Shown here: positions 55,090 to 64,000 of the stretch, one piece after another
Layout of the letters: each line of letters starts with the position of its first letter
Position numbering within the stretch: position 1 is the stretch's first letter
Source: Portulaca oleracea
Lineage: Eukaryota > Streptophyta > Magnoliopsida > Caryophyllales > Portulacaceae
Direction of reading: 5' to 3'
Length of the DNA: 64,000 bases
Assembly: GCA_029582165.1 (NCBI GenBank)
Contig: CM055893.1
Location: 25,581,179 to 25,645,178, forward strand
The notes under the pieces: model-generated
Told to the model about the DNA's origin: nothing
The model's input: the letters and a program-made list of their open reading frames with translations, nothing else
Databases searched by the model: none
Program-made: the position numbers and the translations under genes

Positions 55090-56517
55090 CCTTTGAAGTA
55101 CCTTTTATCAAATTTCTAGACAACCCTTTAGATAAAGGATCGGCTAGATTTTCTTTTGATTTGATATATCATAAAGTCACTACACCATCCCTTATAATTT
55201 GATGTACATAAGCATGCCTCAAACCAATGTGCCTTGACTTGCCATTGTAAACATGACTATACACAACATCAAGTGTAGTTTTGCTATCACAATGAATTGT
55301 GATTGGTGCCATTGGCTTAAACCAAATAGGTATTTCCAATAATAAGTTCCTCAACCATTCCGCTTCCTTACAAGCAGCATATAATGCTACTAATTCCGAA
55401 GACATAGTTGAGTCCGCTATATTAGCTTGTTTCTTAGAACCCCAAGAAACCGCTCCACCGCCTAATAGGAATACCCATCCACTGGTAGAGGAGAAATCCC
55501 CTTTATTTATCCAACTCGCATCTGAATATCCTTCTAAAACCGAAGGTTCTCCTTTATAAGTGAGTTGGTAACTTTTAGTCCCAGCTAGATATCTTAATAC
55601 CCTCCGAATTGCAAACCAATGCATGTTACTCGGATTACTTGTAAACCTACATAACATGCCAATTGCATAAGCAATATCTGGCCTTGTACTTGTCATAGCA
55701 TACATGAGACTTCCTATCAACTTACCATATTGAAGTTAAATAACCGGAGAACCCAAATTTTTCTCTAGTTTCTTATTTGAATCATAAGGAGTCACTGCTG
55801 GATATATCTTATCACCTCCAAACTTGTTCAATACTTTCTCAATGTAATGCTCTTGAGATAAACTTATTCTATCATTATTTCTAATGATTTAATACAAAGA
55901 ATTACATTCGCTTCACCCATGTCCTTCATAGAGAACTTTGAGGATAGAAATTCTTTGGTCTTATTAACTTGTTCCATGTCGGTCCCAAAGATCAACATGT
56001 CATCAACCTATAGGCATATAATCACCCATTTTCCATTCTCAAACTTATAGTATATGCACTTATCCGATTCATTGATCTGATATCCACTTGAAAGCACTAC
56101 TTCATCAAACTTTTGATGCCATTGCTTAGGTGCTTGCTTAAGTCCAAATAAGGACCTTATAAGTTTACAAACTTTTTTCTCTTGACCTTCAACAACAAAC
56201 CCTTCGGGTTGTTCCATATACACCTCCTCTTCTAGTTCTTCATTTAAGAATGTCCTTTTGACATCCATTTGATGGATAACTAGCTTATGGATAGTTTCTA
56301 AAGCCAACAATACACGTATTGAAGCTATCCTAGCCACCGGTGCATACGTATCAAAGTAGTCAATACCATACTTTTGAGTAAAACCCCTTACAACCAACCG
56401 GGCTTTGTATCTCTCAACGGTACCATCCACTTTCCTTTTCCTTTTGAAGATCCACTTAGAGGTAATTGGTTTACTTCCCGGAGGAAGGTCAACCAATATC
56501 CAATCATTGTTTTCCAT
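55090..56517 (-). pseudogene. Copia C reverse transcriptase and RNase H relic
   Basis: The RT part (56517-56008) has WILVDLPPGSKPI, SKWIFKRKRKVDG, YKARLVVRGF and the variant DVKRTFLNEEL, where DVKTAFLNG is usual. It stops at TAG (56008-56010), exactly where the tyrosine of the catalytic YVDD box should be; VDDM follows the stop. After further frame breaks, RNase H (55720-55169) is readable: GSLMYAMTSTRPDIAYA, YSDASW, and the ADSTMSSELVAL segment with the acidic residues of the catalytic site. Its stop TAA is followed by the usual tail (KENLADPLSKGL) to about 55,090. In life it would copy element RNA into DNA inside the particle. The YVDD stop alone abolishes RT. Confidence 0.9.
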
Positions 56518-56565
56518 TATAGAATCAATATCATCTTGTACCGCTCCTTTTTCCTCAAAGAAGCA

Positions 56566-58174
56566 TCATGAGATTGCAATAGCTTCTTTAAAAGTTTTAG
56601 GATCCTTATCTATGTTGTACATACATAGGGTCTCACTTTCAATTGAGTCCCTTGAACCTTCTACTAAATAAACATAGAAGTCTGAACCAAAGTCTTTTGG
56701 TTTCCTTGATCTTTTACTCCTTAATTCAAAACTTTCATCTTCCTCATCATGAATAACATCATGACTTAAAAGATCATCTTGTATGGATATACCCTCATGA
56801 TTTTCATCTTGAGGCTCAATTAGAGGAACAATATCTTGAGTTATATCTTTAGGTCTAGGAATTGAAGAGAACGTAGTCTCATCAAAAATTGCATCTATTG
56901 ATTCCATAACGGTATTCACCGAAATGTACTCATTTGGCTCAACCACCAAAAACCTATAAGCTTTGCTATCTTGAGCATAGCCTATAAAGATGCACTCAAT
57001 TCCTCTTTCACCTAACTTTCTTTTCATAGGTTTCGGGACCCTTACAATGGCCCTACAACCCCAAATCTTAAAATACATTAGATTTGGCTTTCTTTTATTC
57101 CATAACTCATATGGGGTACTAGAATTCCCTTTGAATGGAAGTCTATTCAAAATATCACAAGCCGTTAACATGGCTTCACCCCAAAATCCATTACTTAAAC
57201 CGGAGTTAGACAACATAGAATTCACCATTTCTTTTAAAGTTCTATTTTTCCTTTCCGCAACCCCATTTTGTTGTGGTATATATGGGGCGGTTGTCTCATG
57301 AACAATCCCCGTTTCTTGGAAAAACTTTGGATAAAAAATTCCCCTCCCCTATCGGATCTTAAAGTCTTAATCAAGGTGTCACATTGAAGTTCACATCTAG
57401 TTTTGTAAACTCTAAACTTTTCAAGTGTTTCATCTTTAGAACTCAAAAGATAAACTTGACAATATCTAGAATAATCATCAATGAATGTCACATAATACTT
57501 CTTACGACCTATAGAAGGTGTACTATGAAAATATCCTAAATCACTATGAATCAAATCAGGCAATTTAGAAGTTCTTTTTATACTTGAGAATGAACTTTAG
57601 TGATTTTATTAAGCATGCATGTCTTACACTTTTCTATGTCGTCACTTAACTTAGGAATTAAATCAAGATTAGACATTTCTTTCAACTTTGAAAAGTTCAC
57701 ATATCCTAATCTAGCATGCCATAGAAAAGACATATACAAAATAGACACATGCATATAAGCGGAAATCATGCCATCTTTATTACTTTTCGCATTCAATTTA
57801 AATATTTCTACATAAGCATATCCCTTCCCCGCAAAGGTCCCTCCCTTGGAGAGTACATAGTTATCTCCATCATAAACTTGCATAAAACCAAACTTGCTAA
57901 GAAGATCACCGGATACAAGATTCTTACAAACTTTTGGAGCTAGATACACATCATTTAAAAGCAAAGATTTACCGGAAGTGAAAACAAGTTCCACTTGCCC
58001 AATGCCTTCAACTTTGACCGAATGGTTGTTACCCATGTAGAGTTTCACACCATCATCCGCCGGTTTGAGAGTCTTGAATAAACTCTTGTTAATGCAAACA
58101 TGCCTTAGTGCACCCAAGTCTATATACCAATCATTACAACGAATGGATACCATGTTAATATGTTCCTTAATCAT
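56566..58174 (-). pseudogene. Copia C protease, pre-integrase and integrase relic
   Basis: The protease motif at the start reads WYIDLGALRHV, so the catalytic D-S-G is D-L-G. The pre-integrase domain shows LWHARLGYVNF and CKTCMLNK; the second histidine of the zinc site is replaced by tyrosine (LGY for LGH). A stop and restart separate this from the integrase core at 57563: IDDYSRYCQVYLL and LRSDRGGEF carry the first two acidic residues. A frameshift near 57,310 garbles the region around the glutamate, which should lie in a QQNGVAERKN-type motif. The frame 57228-56566 continues with FWGEAMLTACDILNRLP and FIGYAQDSKAYRF, then an acidic linker. Five frames are needed to cover what was one polyprotein. 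Confidence 0.88.
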
Positions 58175-58253
58175 GGCTACAAAAGGAATTGGGTTCCTTC
58201 TCTTTACTCTTGCCCTTAGATGTATATTTGTTCAAAAGAACGTGCTTCTTTTT

Positions 58254-59128
58254 CTATTTGTAACACTCTCTCTTTGTGTGTCCCGGTTTGCCACGTTCGC
58301 AACAAACTTGCTTAGGCTTTTGAATTCCTTTGCTAGATTTGTTGTGGCTCTTGTTCTTATTCATATTTCCCTTATTTTCTTGCACCACATGGACCTTAGA
58401 TTGCTCTTTGGAACCATCTTGTAGGCGTAACTCCTCTTCAATCCGAAGATGGTTAGCCAAACCTTCAAGAGACATGGCCTCTTTCCGGTGCATGAGTGTC
58501 CTTTTAGTCTAATTCCAAGAAGAAGGTAACTGTTCAATAAAAGAGGATACGATTATAGATTCATCCATGTTCAAATTGTGTTGCTTGAAGTTACTCAAAT
58601 TACGTTGAATCTCATGGAATTGATCTAGAATTTCCCTATTGTCATCCATCTTAAATTTCATGAATTGACTAACAAGAAAATTCTTACTTGACGCATCTTC
58701 CGACATGTACTTAGCTTCAAGCATCTCCCAAAGCTTCTTTGCGTCTCCACATGTTGATAGACATCGAAGATAGTGTCGCTCATCCCATTGAGAATGCATC
58801 CTCTACAAATGTAGTCGTCATTCTCCATCTTAAGCCTTTGCCGAGTTACCTCCGCATCTTCCATGGGTATCTTGTCTTTTCCTGGTTCCTTGCCTCCATC
58901 ACCCGTGGAAATCTTGCCGGTTGCATCCTCTTTTGGAGACTCCTCAATTGTCACCTTCTCGGCCGAAGGTTCTTGATTCACCTTAGGAGAAATCTCAATG
59001 TTAAGCACATAGGCCACATTGAGAGTCGTTAGCAAGAAATGCATCTTGCTTTGCCAACGTCGGAAATCCACTCCTTCAAAGCGCTCTAGCTTTTGGAAAT
59101 TGCTAGACATATCACGAAGCGAGGCCAT
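58254..59128 (-). pseudogene. Copia C gag relic
   Basis: The start at 59128 (MASLRDMSSNFQKLERFEG) leads into FRRWQSKMHFLLTTL, a UBN2-type gag domain. A glutamate/lysine-rich insert follows. A frameshift near 58,760 moves the rest to the frame seen in 58799-58509 (AKKLWEMLEAKYM, QFMKFKMDD, IEQLPSSWN), which ends at a stop (58509-58511). The part from 58493 down to 58254 carries a nucleocapsid knuckle reading CCERGKPGHTKREC; its second zinc cysteine is arginine. The start codon lies only about 20 bases inside the LTR, unusually close. Gag would have formed the particle and bound genomic RNA. Confidence 0.86.
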
Positions 59129-59146
59129 TAGTAAATAGTTCTTAAG
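59129..59146 (-). other. Primer-site position of copia C, complementary to its own U5
   Basis: Directly inside the 5' LTR the minus strand reads CTTAAGAACTATTTACTA instead of a tRNA-type primer site. It is complementary, with one mismatch that could be a G-U pair, to the LTR segment at 59236-59253 on the same transcript about 90 bases upstream. The 3' LTR has an equivalent segment at 53864-53881. Confidence 0.55.
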
Positions 59147-59148
59147 AT

Positions 59149-59853
59149 TTTTGGAGGAAAGGGAGTAAACGGTATATAAATCAATGGAAACTCGCTTGGA
59201 TAACGCTAAGAGTCATGGGCTTGTACTCACTTTTCCTTAAAAACTATTTACTATACCGTAAATGTTCAAAGGGATAAACCTTAGCACTCGTAACCCTTAA
59301 GAATAATAGTTTCTCTCTTGATCACTCAAGTATAGCTACAGTCTAGACAAGAATGAGGGTGTGATTAACTTAGAATTGGTGTGTCTCAAATAGCTTGGAA
59401 TGTCTCCTATTTATAGGAGACTTCCAACCCTAATGACATCCTTTAGTCAAAGGATAATCAATGGCCTTAATGGAGAATCATATCCTTAATATGACCTTGA
59501 CCAAGTCAAGTCATATAGCTGTTGGAATATCTTAATAATCGTGCTTAATAACGATATCAAACACTAATTACACAAAATCATATAGCCGTTCGCATTAAAA
59601 ACAATTCTGGGTTCCGTGTTGGATCAACACGGTCCGTGTTGGGTGCAACACGACCCATGTTGTTCCAACACGACCCTTGTTGAGCCCAGGAATGATTTCC
59701 TTGCTCTCTGGAGACCAACACGACTCGTGTTGGTCTCAGACTCACCCGTGTTGATCATATTCTTGATGTTTTACTCATATATGATCCTTGTACTTGTTAT
59801 ATATAATTCTTTAGGCTATATAATTATCTTATACTCTTGAAATATTTCCAACA
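59149..59853 (-). repeat. 5' LTR of copia C
   Basis: 705 bp. Palindrome array at 59613-59754. A minus-strand TATA box (CTATAAATAGG) lies at about 59,406-59,417. Confidence 0.92.
59613..59754. repeat. Array of CAACACGGTCCGTGTTG-type palindromes in copia C LTR
   Basis: About six to seven full or half copies of the odd palindrome occur, some decayed to CAACACGACCCGTGTTG. The matching array in the other LTR is at 54244-54377. The core is the same as in copia A. Confidence 0.85.
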
Positions 59854-59858
59854 TACAT

Positions 59859-61171
59859 GACATGATTGATTGACAATTTGACATGCATACTAGCATACTT
59901 AAAACTTATATCAATCAAGACATTTTATCAAGGGAAACTTGCATAAGTGATATTAAAATATATGACGACATGTGTATCTAAACAACTTATAACCATACAT
60001 GGGAATGGATACTTGTCCAGCATTTGTAAATACATAATTGTCAAAACTTTAGGCAACATAAACATAAACTCATATTAGACAATCAACTTGAACTAGATGC
60101 AAAGACTTGAGACATATGACGATATGAGTTTTAATATAAACCTTCTTTGCATAATCAACTAATTAAGAATTAATCACATGAATTCATCTTGAAACAAATT
60201 GTCATGAATCCATAATTTTACAACTTATGAATTTACATGTCAAATTCATACATGTCATGAGCACTTGCACTTTATTCATTTTATGTATGCTATATTATGT
60301 ATGCTTAACAAGACATGAGCCAAATAAGAAAACACAAGTATATATCTCAAAAGCATATATACTAATGATATAAGAACTTCCATAAATAAACATTGTCTTG
60401 ACTCAAGCATGCTTGTGTCTCTAGTGGAGAATAACACTAGTCATGTACATAAACTTAAACATGTGAATCATATAGATTGACATACATACTTGCACATGTA
60501 CATATATGACTACTTAAAAACACATGCATGCTTGTCTTATTAACAACTTGTAAAATGCTAAGTATTCAAATATAAATAATCATGATAAACTTAATCAAAC
60601 GATTATCATACTTTATATTCAACAAGACAACTTATATTTGTACACCACATATATATACTTAACCATGGAAAAACAAGTCATAAAAATCATAAACTCACTT
60701 GACATGGCATTTTGTGATTTACTTGACAAACATAAAATCACTCTTATGAACTTGGCAATAGGAATAATGGCAAAGAAACATGTACTCATAGAACACCTTA
60801 ACACACCACTTTCTTGAAAACTTGTAAATGGTGACTTAACAAGGCGTACAAATAAATCATAAATCTCAACATGTTTCTAATTAATCCTTCCATTTGAATT
60901 AACCCAATTCAAATCAAAGAAGACGTACTATGCCACTCAAAATCAAACAGATGCCAACTTAATTAAAATAAATAACTTATATAGATGAAGGCAATCTCAT
61001 CATACTTCTTGAACCTCTTGAGTATAAACATCAACCACCATTGCCAACAATAATAATCAAGATTCTAACTACACCAGTCAAATAAATTACGATCGATTAA
61101 CAATAATCTTGGCAAAGAAAATTAGTAAACTTGTATAAAGCAACATAAACTTTTCATTTTCACTCCATAGC
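59859..61171. other. AT-rich noncoding DNA, right flank of copia C
   Basis: No gene or recognisable element end. Rich in CATG and TATAT words, like 52591-53777. Probably the interior of an old, non-coding retroelement. Confidence 0.45.
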
Positions 61172-61179
61172 ATCTTGAT

Positions 61180-61818
61180 TAGAGATGTCAATAGGAAAGG
61201 TCTAAGGCGGGTCCAGCAGGACCCGGACTCGCCAAATTTTTTTGGACGCGGACCCGCCCCAGGACCTGATGGGTCCCAAAATTTAGACCCAGACCCAAAC
61301 TTAGCGGGTCGAAGGGTCCACGGGTCCTTTGCGGGTACTTAATGGGTCCAACTCTATTATGCATTTTTTACTAAATTTATCAATTTGTTGAGTTAATTTT
61401 ATATTTATACACATGTATAATAATAACTACTATGTTTAAATACATTTATTTTTAACACAATAAAAACATTTGAAAGGAAAAAAATAGTATACTAGGGTTT
61501 TAGAAAATAGAAGTCAACGCTTCAACAGGCCCAATGTTCCCAGGAGTCCCTGCATACGCTAGGCAGTAGATGAGTAGTAGTGTAGTACTTGAGTTTTTAT
61601 TTTTTTAAAGGAAAAAATTATAATGTTTATATTTTAATGGGTCCATGGGTCGGGTCCGTGGGTTTGTGCTTGGACCCGGACCCGGACCCGCTATTTTTTA
61701 TTTCTAGACCCGAACTTGCCCCAGACCCACTGGGTCCAAAATTTATGGGCCCATACCTGTCTTAATGGGTTGGGTGCGACAAGGTCCAGACCGGGTCCAT
61801 GACCCACTTCCATCCCTA
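61180..61818 (+). mobile_element. hAT-type non-autonomous DNA transposon, copy 3
   Basis: Ends are TAGAGATGTCAATAGG and CCCACTTCCATCCCTA. The flanking 8-bp duplication ATCTTGAT (61172-61179 and 61819-61826) is perfect, so this may be the youngest of the three insertions by that criterion. The GGGTCC-rich subterminal parts and an AT-rich core segment (61,350-61,450) match copy 2. No transposase. Confidence 0.93.
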
Positions 61819-61901
61819 ATCTTGATCTTAAAATTTCATCCCTCAAATTGCCCGATATGATCATCAACTCGATCATCCATAGTGATAATAAGTCTTAAGA
61901 T

Positions 61902-62617
61902 TGTTGGAAATATGGGGTAACACGGTCACTTGCACAAGATGAGGGATCACTTGGGTAGCTAGGAGTCGAGGGTCAACCCATCTCCCCTTAAAACTTATTC
62001 ACAAGACTGTGAATAGGCTCAAGGGTAAAACCTAACCTCTTGTAAGAAAAGTACAAGATCTCTCAAGAACTCTCAAGAACGTTGTTGCAGTTCAACACCT
62101 TAGGAGTATGTTGAAGCTCTCTAGGAAAGATAGATAGAAGAGACTGAGGTGGTGTGGATGAATGAAATTCAGCAACTATTTATAGAGGTCTTTGGAGTAT
62201 TCAAACCATTCAAACTTGCCTAATCATGAAGCATGATCTTGGGGATGTGTCTAATGGTCATTAAGGATTAGTATTGACTGACTTCTCAGTTAATAATAAT
62301 CCCTAATAATGCTCAAGACAATCAATATCCGGGCATGAATCAAGGGATTTCAAAAAGAAATATGACTGGGCATCAACACAATCCGTGTTGGACCAACAGG
62401 GACTGTGTTGGTCTCAACACGGTCCGTGGTGATCAGCCACCGTCCGTGTTGACCCAGTGTAGACTTTTGCTTTCTGGACGCCAACACGACCCGTATCATA
62501 CTTGACATGTTCCGTGTTGGGTCCCTTTTGCTAATTAAGCTATCTTTTGACCTGTTGGTCAATCCTATGCTTATATTTTACACCCTTATGCCTCTTAACT
62601 CTCAAAATACTCCAACA
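61902..62617 (-). mobile_element. Copia-type solo LTR, 716 bp
   Basis: On the minus strand it starts TGTTGGAGTATTTTGAGAG, like the LTR of copia C (TGTTGGAAATATTTCAAGAG), and ends TCCAACA. It has a minus-strand TATA region (CTATAAATAG, about 62,176-62,187) and a palindrome array at 62,373-62,520. No interior or second LTR is present. Possible flanks AAGAT and CATAT agree at only three of five bases, so the TSD is not secure. Confidence 0.72.
62373..62520. repeat. Array of CAACACGGTCCGTG-type palindromes in a solo LTR
   Basis: About six decayed copies of the same odd palindrome are seen as in copia A and C, for example CTCAACACGGTCCGTGGTG near 62,403. Position relative to the TATA box is similar. 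Confidence 0.8.
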
Positions 62618-63420
62618 CATATTAGCAATAAGAATAATCAATAGAAATATATAATTACGCAACTAAGACCCAAGAACTAATCTTGATAATTACCCATATT
62701 AACCGCACTTAATCGGGCATAATTAGAAAACTTAATTACCCTAATACAAGATTATTAATGAACTAGAACAGACCCACGCAAATAGAGCATGAACGAATCA
62801 AAACAGAGCATGAACGAACAAGCAAGAACTTGAATTGGAACAGAGGGTTACATAACGGTGGTCATCAGTGAGTCAGAGGGGAGCGCTTGGAGGTCCGGTG
62901 CGTCGGTGGTGAGGGCTGGCTTTGACCACGAGCAACAGCGACAGCAGTAAACAGTAGCAGTAGTGGAACAGAGTCGGGCAACACAGACAGAGCAACAGCC
63001 TCTATTTTATGTCAGATGGGCAGCGGCGGCAACTGGCGTGCGTCAGCGGTCGAACCGTTGATTCCGACGTCAGCGAGGCGGCGGCGATTAATCGACGATG
63101 GTGGCTCGGCGGAGTGGAGAAACAAAATAGAGGGGAAGGGTTGAAAGAAAATAGGGGAGGTCGATGGATGGGGATAAAAAAGAGAAAACTGAGGGAGGGA
63201 GGGAGAGAGAGAGGAAGTAAAGAGAGGAGAAGACAGGCGGGGTGATTGCCAGCGACGTCCGGTAGTGGCGGTGCCAGAAGACTCACGGCAAAGAGAGAGG
63301 GGGTGAGAGAGGAGAGGGATGAGTTGGGTATGCGTTAGGTTTTTGGAGGTTTTGGGTTTAATCTAGTTTCATTTATCTACTAAACTAATCTCACACTAAT
63401 ACTAATCCTAATCTAACTCT
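62618..63420 (-). other. GC-rich leader-like block, probably of a minus-strand gypsy LTR
   Basis: From about 62,860 to 63,330 the DNA is unusually GC-rich, with GGCGG/CGACG words and purine-rich runs (63,170-63,240). The minus-strand frame 63002-63286 is Pro/Ser/Leu-rich and low in complexity. On the minus strand the block follows AAAACCTAACGC-type sequence, as do leaders of the other gypsy LTRs. I regard it as LTR leader, not a gene, but I have not found the LTR's ends. Confidence 0.4.
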
Positions 63421-64000
63421 ACTCATAATGGTACGCCGCAAGTGCACGGGTGCTCGTGTAGCACGTATTAAGGTCAATCCCACAGGGACTTTGCTAACTA
63501 CGCACCAAACTAGCCTCCTAGGTGATTGCTAAATCGATCGGATTTTAAGATGGATCAATCTATAACTATTTCCATTCACTAACAAATAGCAATTCTAACA
63601 AATATTCACACAATTCACAAGATGAAATCAATATGAGAAAAGCATTCAGGGGATAAAACCTAAGTAACTCTATGAATCAAAAAGTGGATTGAACATGTAT
63701 GTCACTAATTTAGTACATTTTAGGGTCGATAATCGCATAAATTCTTTCGTAGCGAGCTTTCGGCAATGAAACGGATTGCTTAGTAAAATCGATCTCTTGG
63801 GTTCTTTATTGTGTCCATTTTATCTAAGTTAAAGATCAAATTATCCAATGACCCCTAATTACAAAGTCTTCTATTTCTAGTTCACTTCATAATCAGTTTA
63901 ATCTTAAGGGTTCCGATTATCGAATTTCTCCGTTCGATACTTCATTCAACATTCTAAATCCATGCTAATGGTGCGCAAACAAAAGTAATGACATACATAA
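63421..64000. other. Start of a further repeat, unresolved
   Basis: The phrase GCCGCAAGTGCACGGGT near 63,434, followed by GGTCAATCCCACAGGGACTT, is one I recall from the leader or LTR junction of common plant gypsy elements. The element continues beyond the window and cannot be defined. No gene is visible. Confidence 0.35.

Larger units (their letters stand above)
53778..59853 (-). mobile_element. Ty1/copia retrotransposon C, degenerate, complete ends
   Basis: LTRs of 684 and 705 bp (53778-54461 and 59149-59853), read on the minus strand, start TGTTGGA and end near TCCAA. Flanks are TATAT (53773-53777) and TACAT (59854-59858), four of five matching. On the minus strand the order is gag (59128 down to 58254), protease and pre-integrase, integrase, RT, RNase H (to about 55,090), which is the copia order with integrase before RT. 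All parts are interrupted by stops or frameshifts. A normal tRNA primer site is not seen next to the 5' LTR. Confidence 0.93.

Noticed and set aside
59849..59858. Alternative outer boundary of copia C giving a longer LTR
   Set aside because: The match between the two LTRs ends at the TGTTGGA/TCCAA ends, and those ends give a 4 of 5 TSD.
63002..63286. 94-aa minus-strand frame with Leu/Pro-rich, signal-like look
   Set aside because: Low complexity in a GC-rich leader block; the overlapping plus-strand frame 63009-63245 is just as open.

Overview
The window looks like gene-poor, heterochromatin-type DNA of a flowering plant, most likely a eudicot. It is AT-rich and has no intact host gene, tRNA or rRNA gene that I can see. 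Almost all of it is nested LTR retrotransposons with DNA transposons inserted into them. Species cannot be told from the sequence. Many boundaries were fixed by comparing repeat copies within the window and finding target-site duplications (TSDs), so the nesting is better supported than any gene call.

Layout. (1) 1 to about 49,600: an old Ty3/gypsy Tat/Ogre-like element with a broken gag (609-2245), no visible pol, three minisatellite arrays (51, 49 and 38 bp units) and a 3' end near 48,500. It is split by two large insertions. (2) 4089-13759: a minus-strand LTR element with 3.5-kb LTRs and a 2.6-kb interior (LARD-like), TSD TCCAT. Only the tail of a chromodomain polyprotein is recognisable in it. 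(3) 14023-46968: a 33-kb composite bounded by TSD TGCAG. It has an LTR stub, an interior, a full LTR, a second interior and a third LTR. It has been invaded by a solo gypsy LTR (19344-23610, itself carrying a Pack-MULE), two hAT-type elements, copia element A (26411-37370), copia element B (37486-41654), a solo LTR (42151-43034) and a LINE/SINE-like tail. (4) About 49,650-52,590: an Athila-like 3' end and LTR. (5) 53778-59853: minus-strand copia element C, with degenerate gag, protease, integrase, RT and RNase H. (6) 59859-64000: AT-rich repeat DNA with a third hAT-type element, a minus-strand solo LTR, and a GC-rich leader-like block.

How it works together: nothing here is likely to act as a pathway. 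All reading frames with recognisable domains are broken. The non-autonomous elements (the Tat-like gag-only element, both LARD-like elements, hAT-type elements and Pack-MULE) would have needed proteins supplied by relatives elsewhere.

Most interesting signals: (a) short odd-length palindromes with a GGWCC core recur in several copia LTRs of different sequence; (b) the three-LTR composite still has one perfect TSD; (c) a 1.2-kb Pack-MULE carries fragments resembling a POWERDRESS/NCoR-like SANT gene; (d) the site next to copia C's 5' LTR, where a tRNA primer site should lie, is instead complementary to the LTR's own U5.
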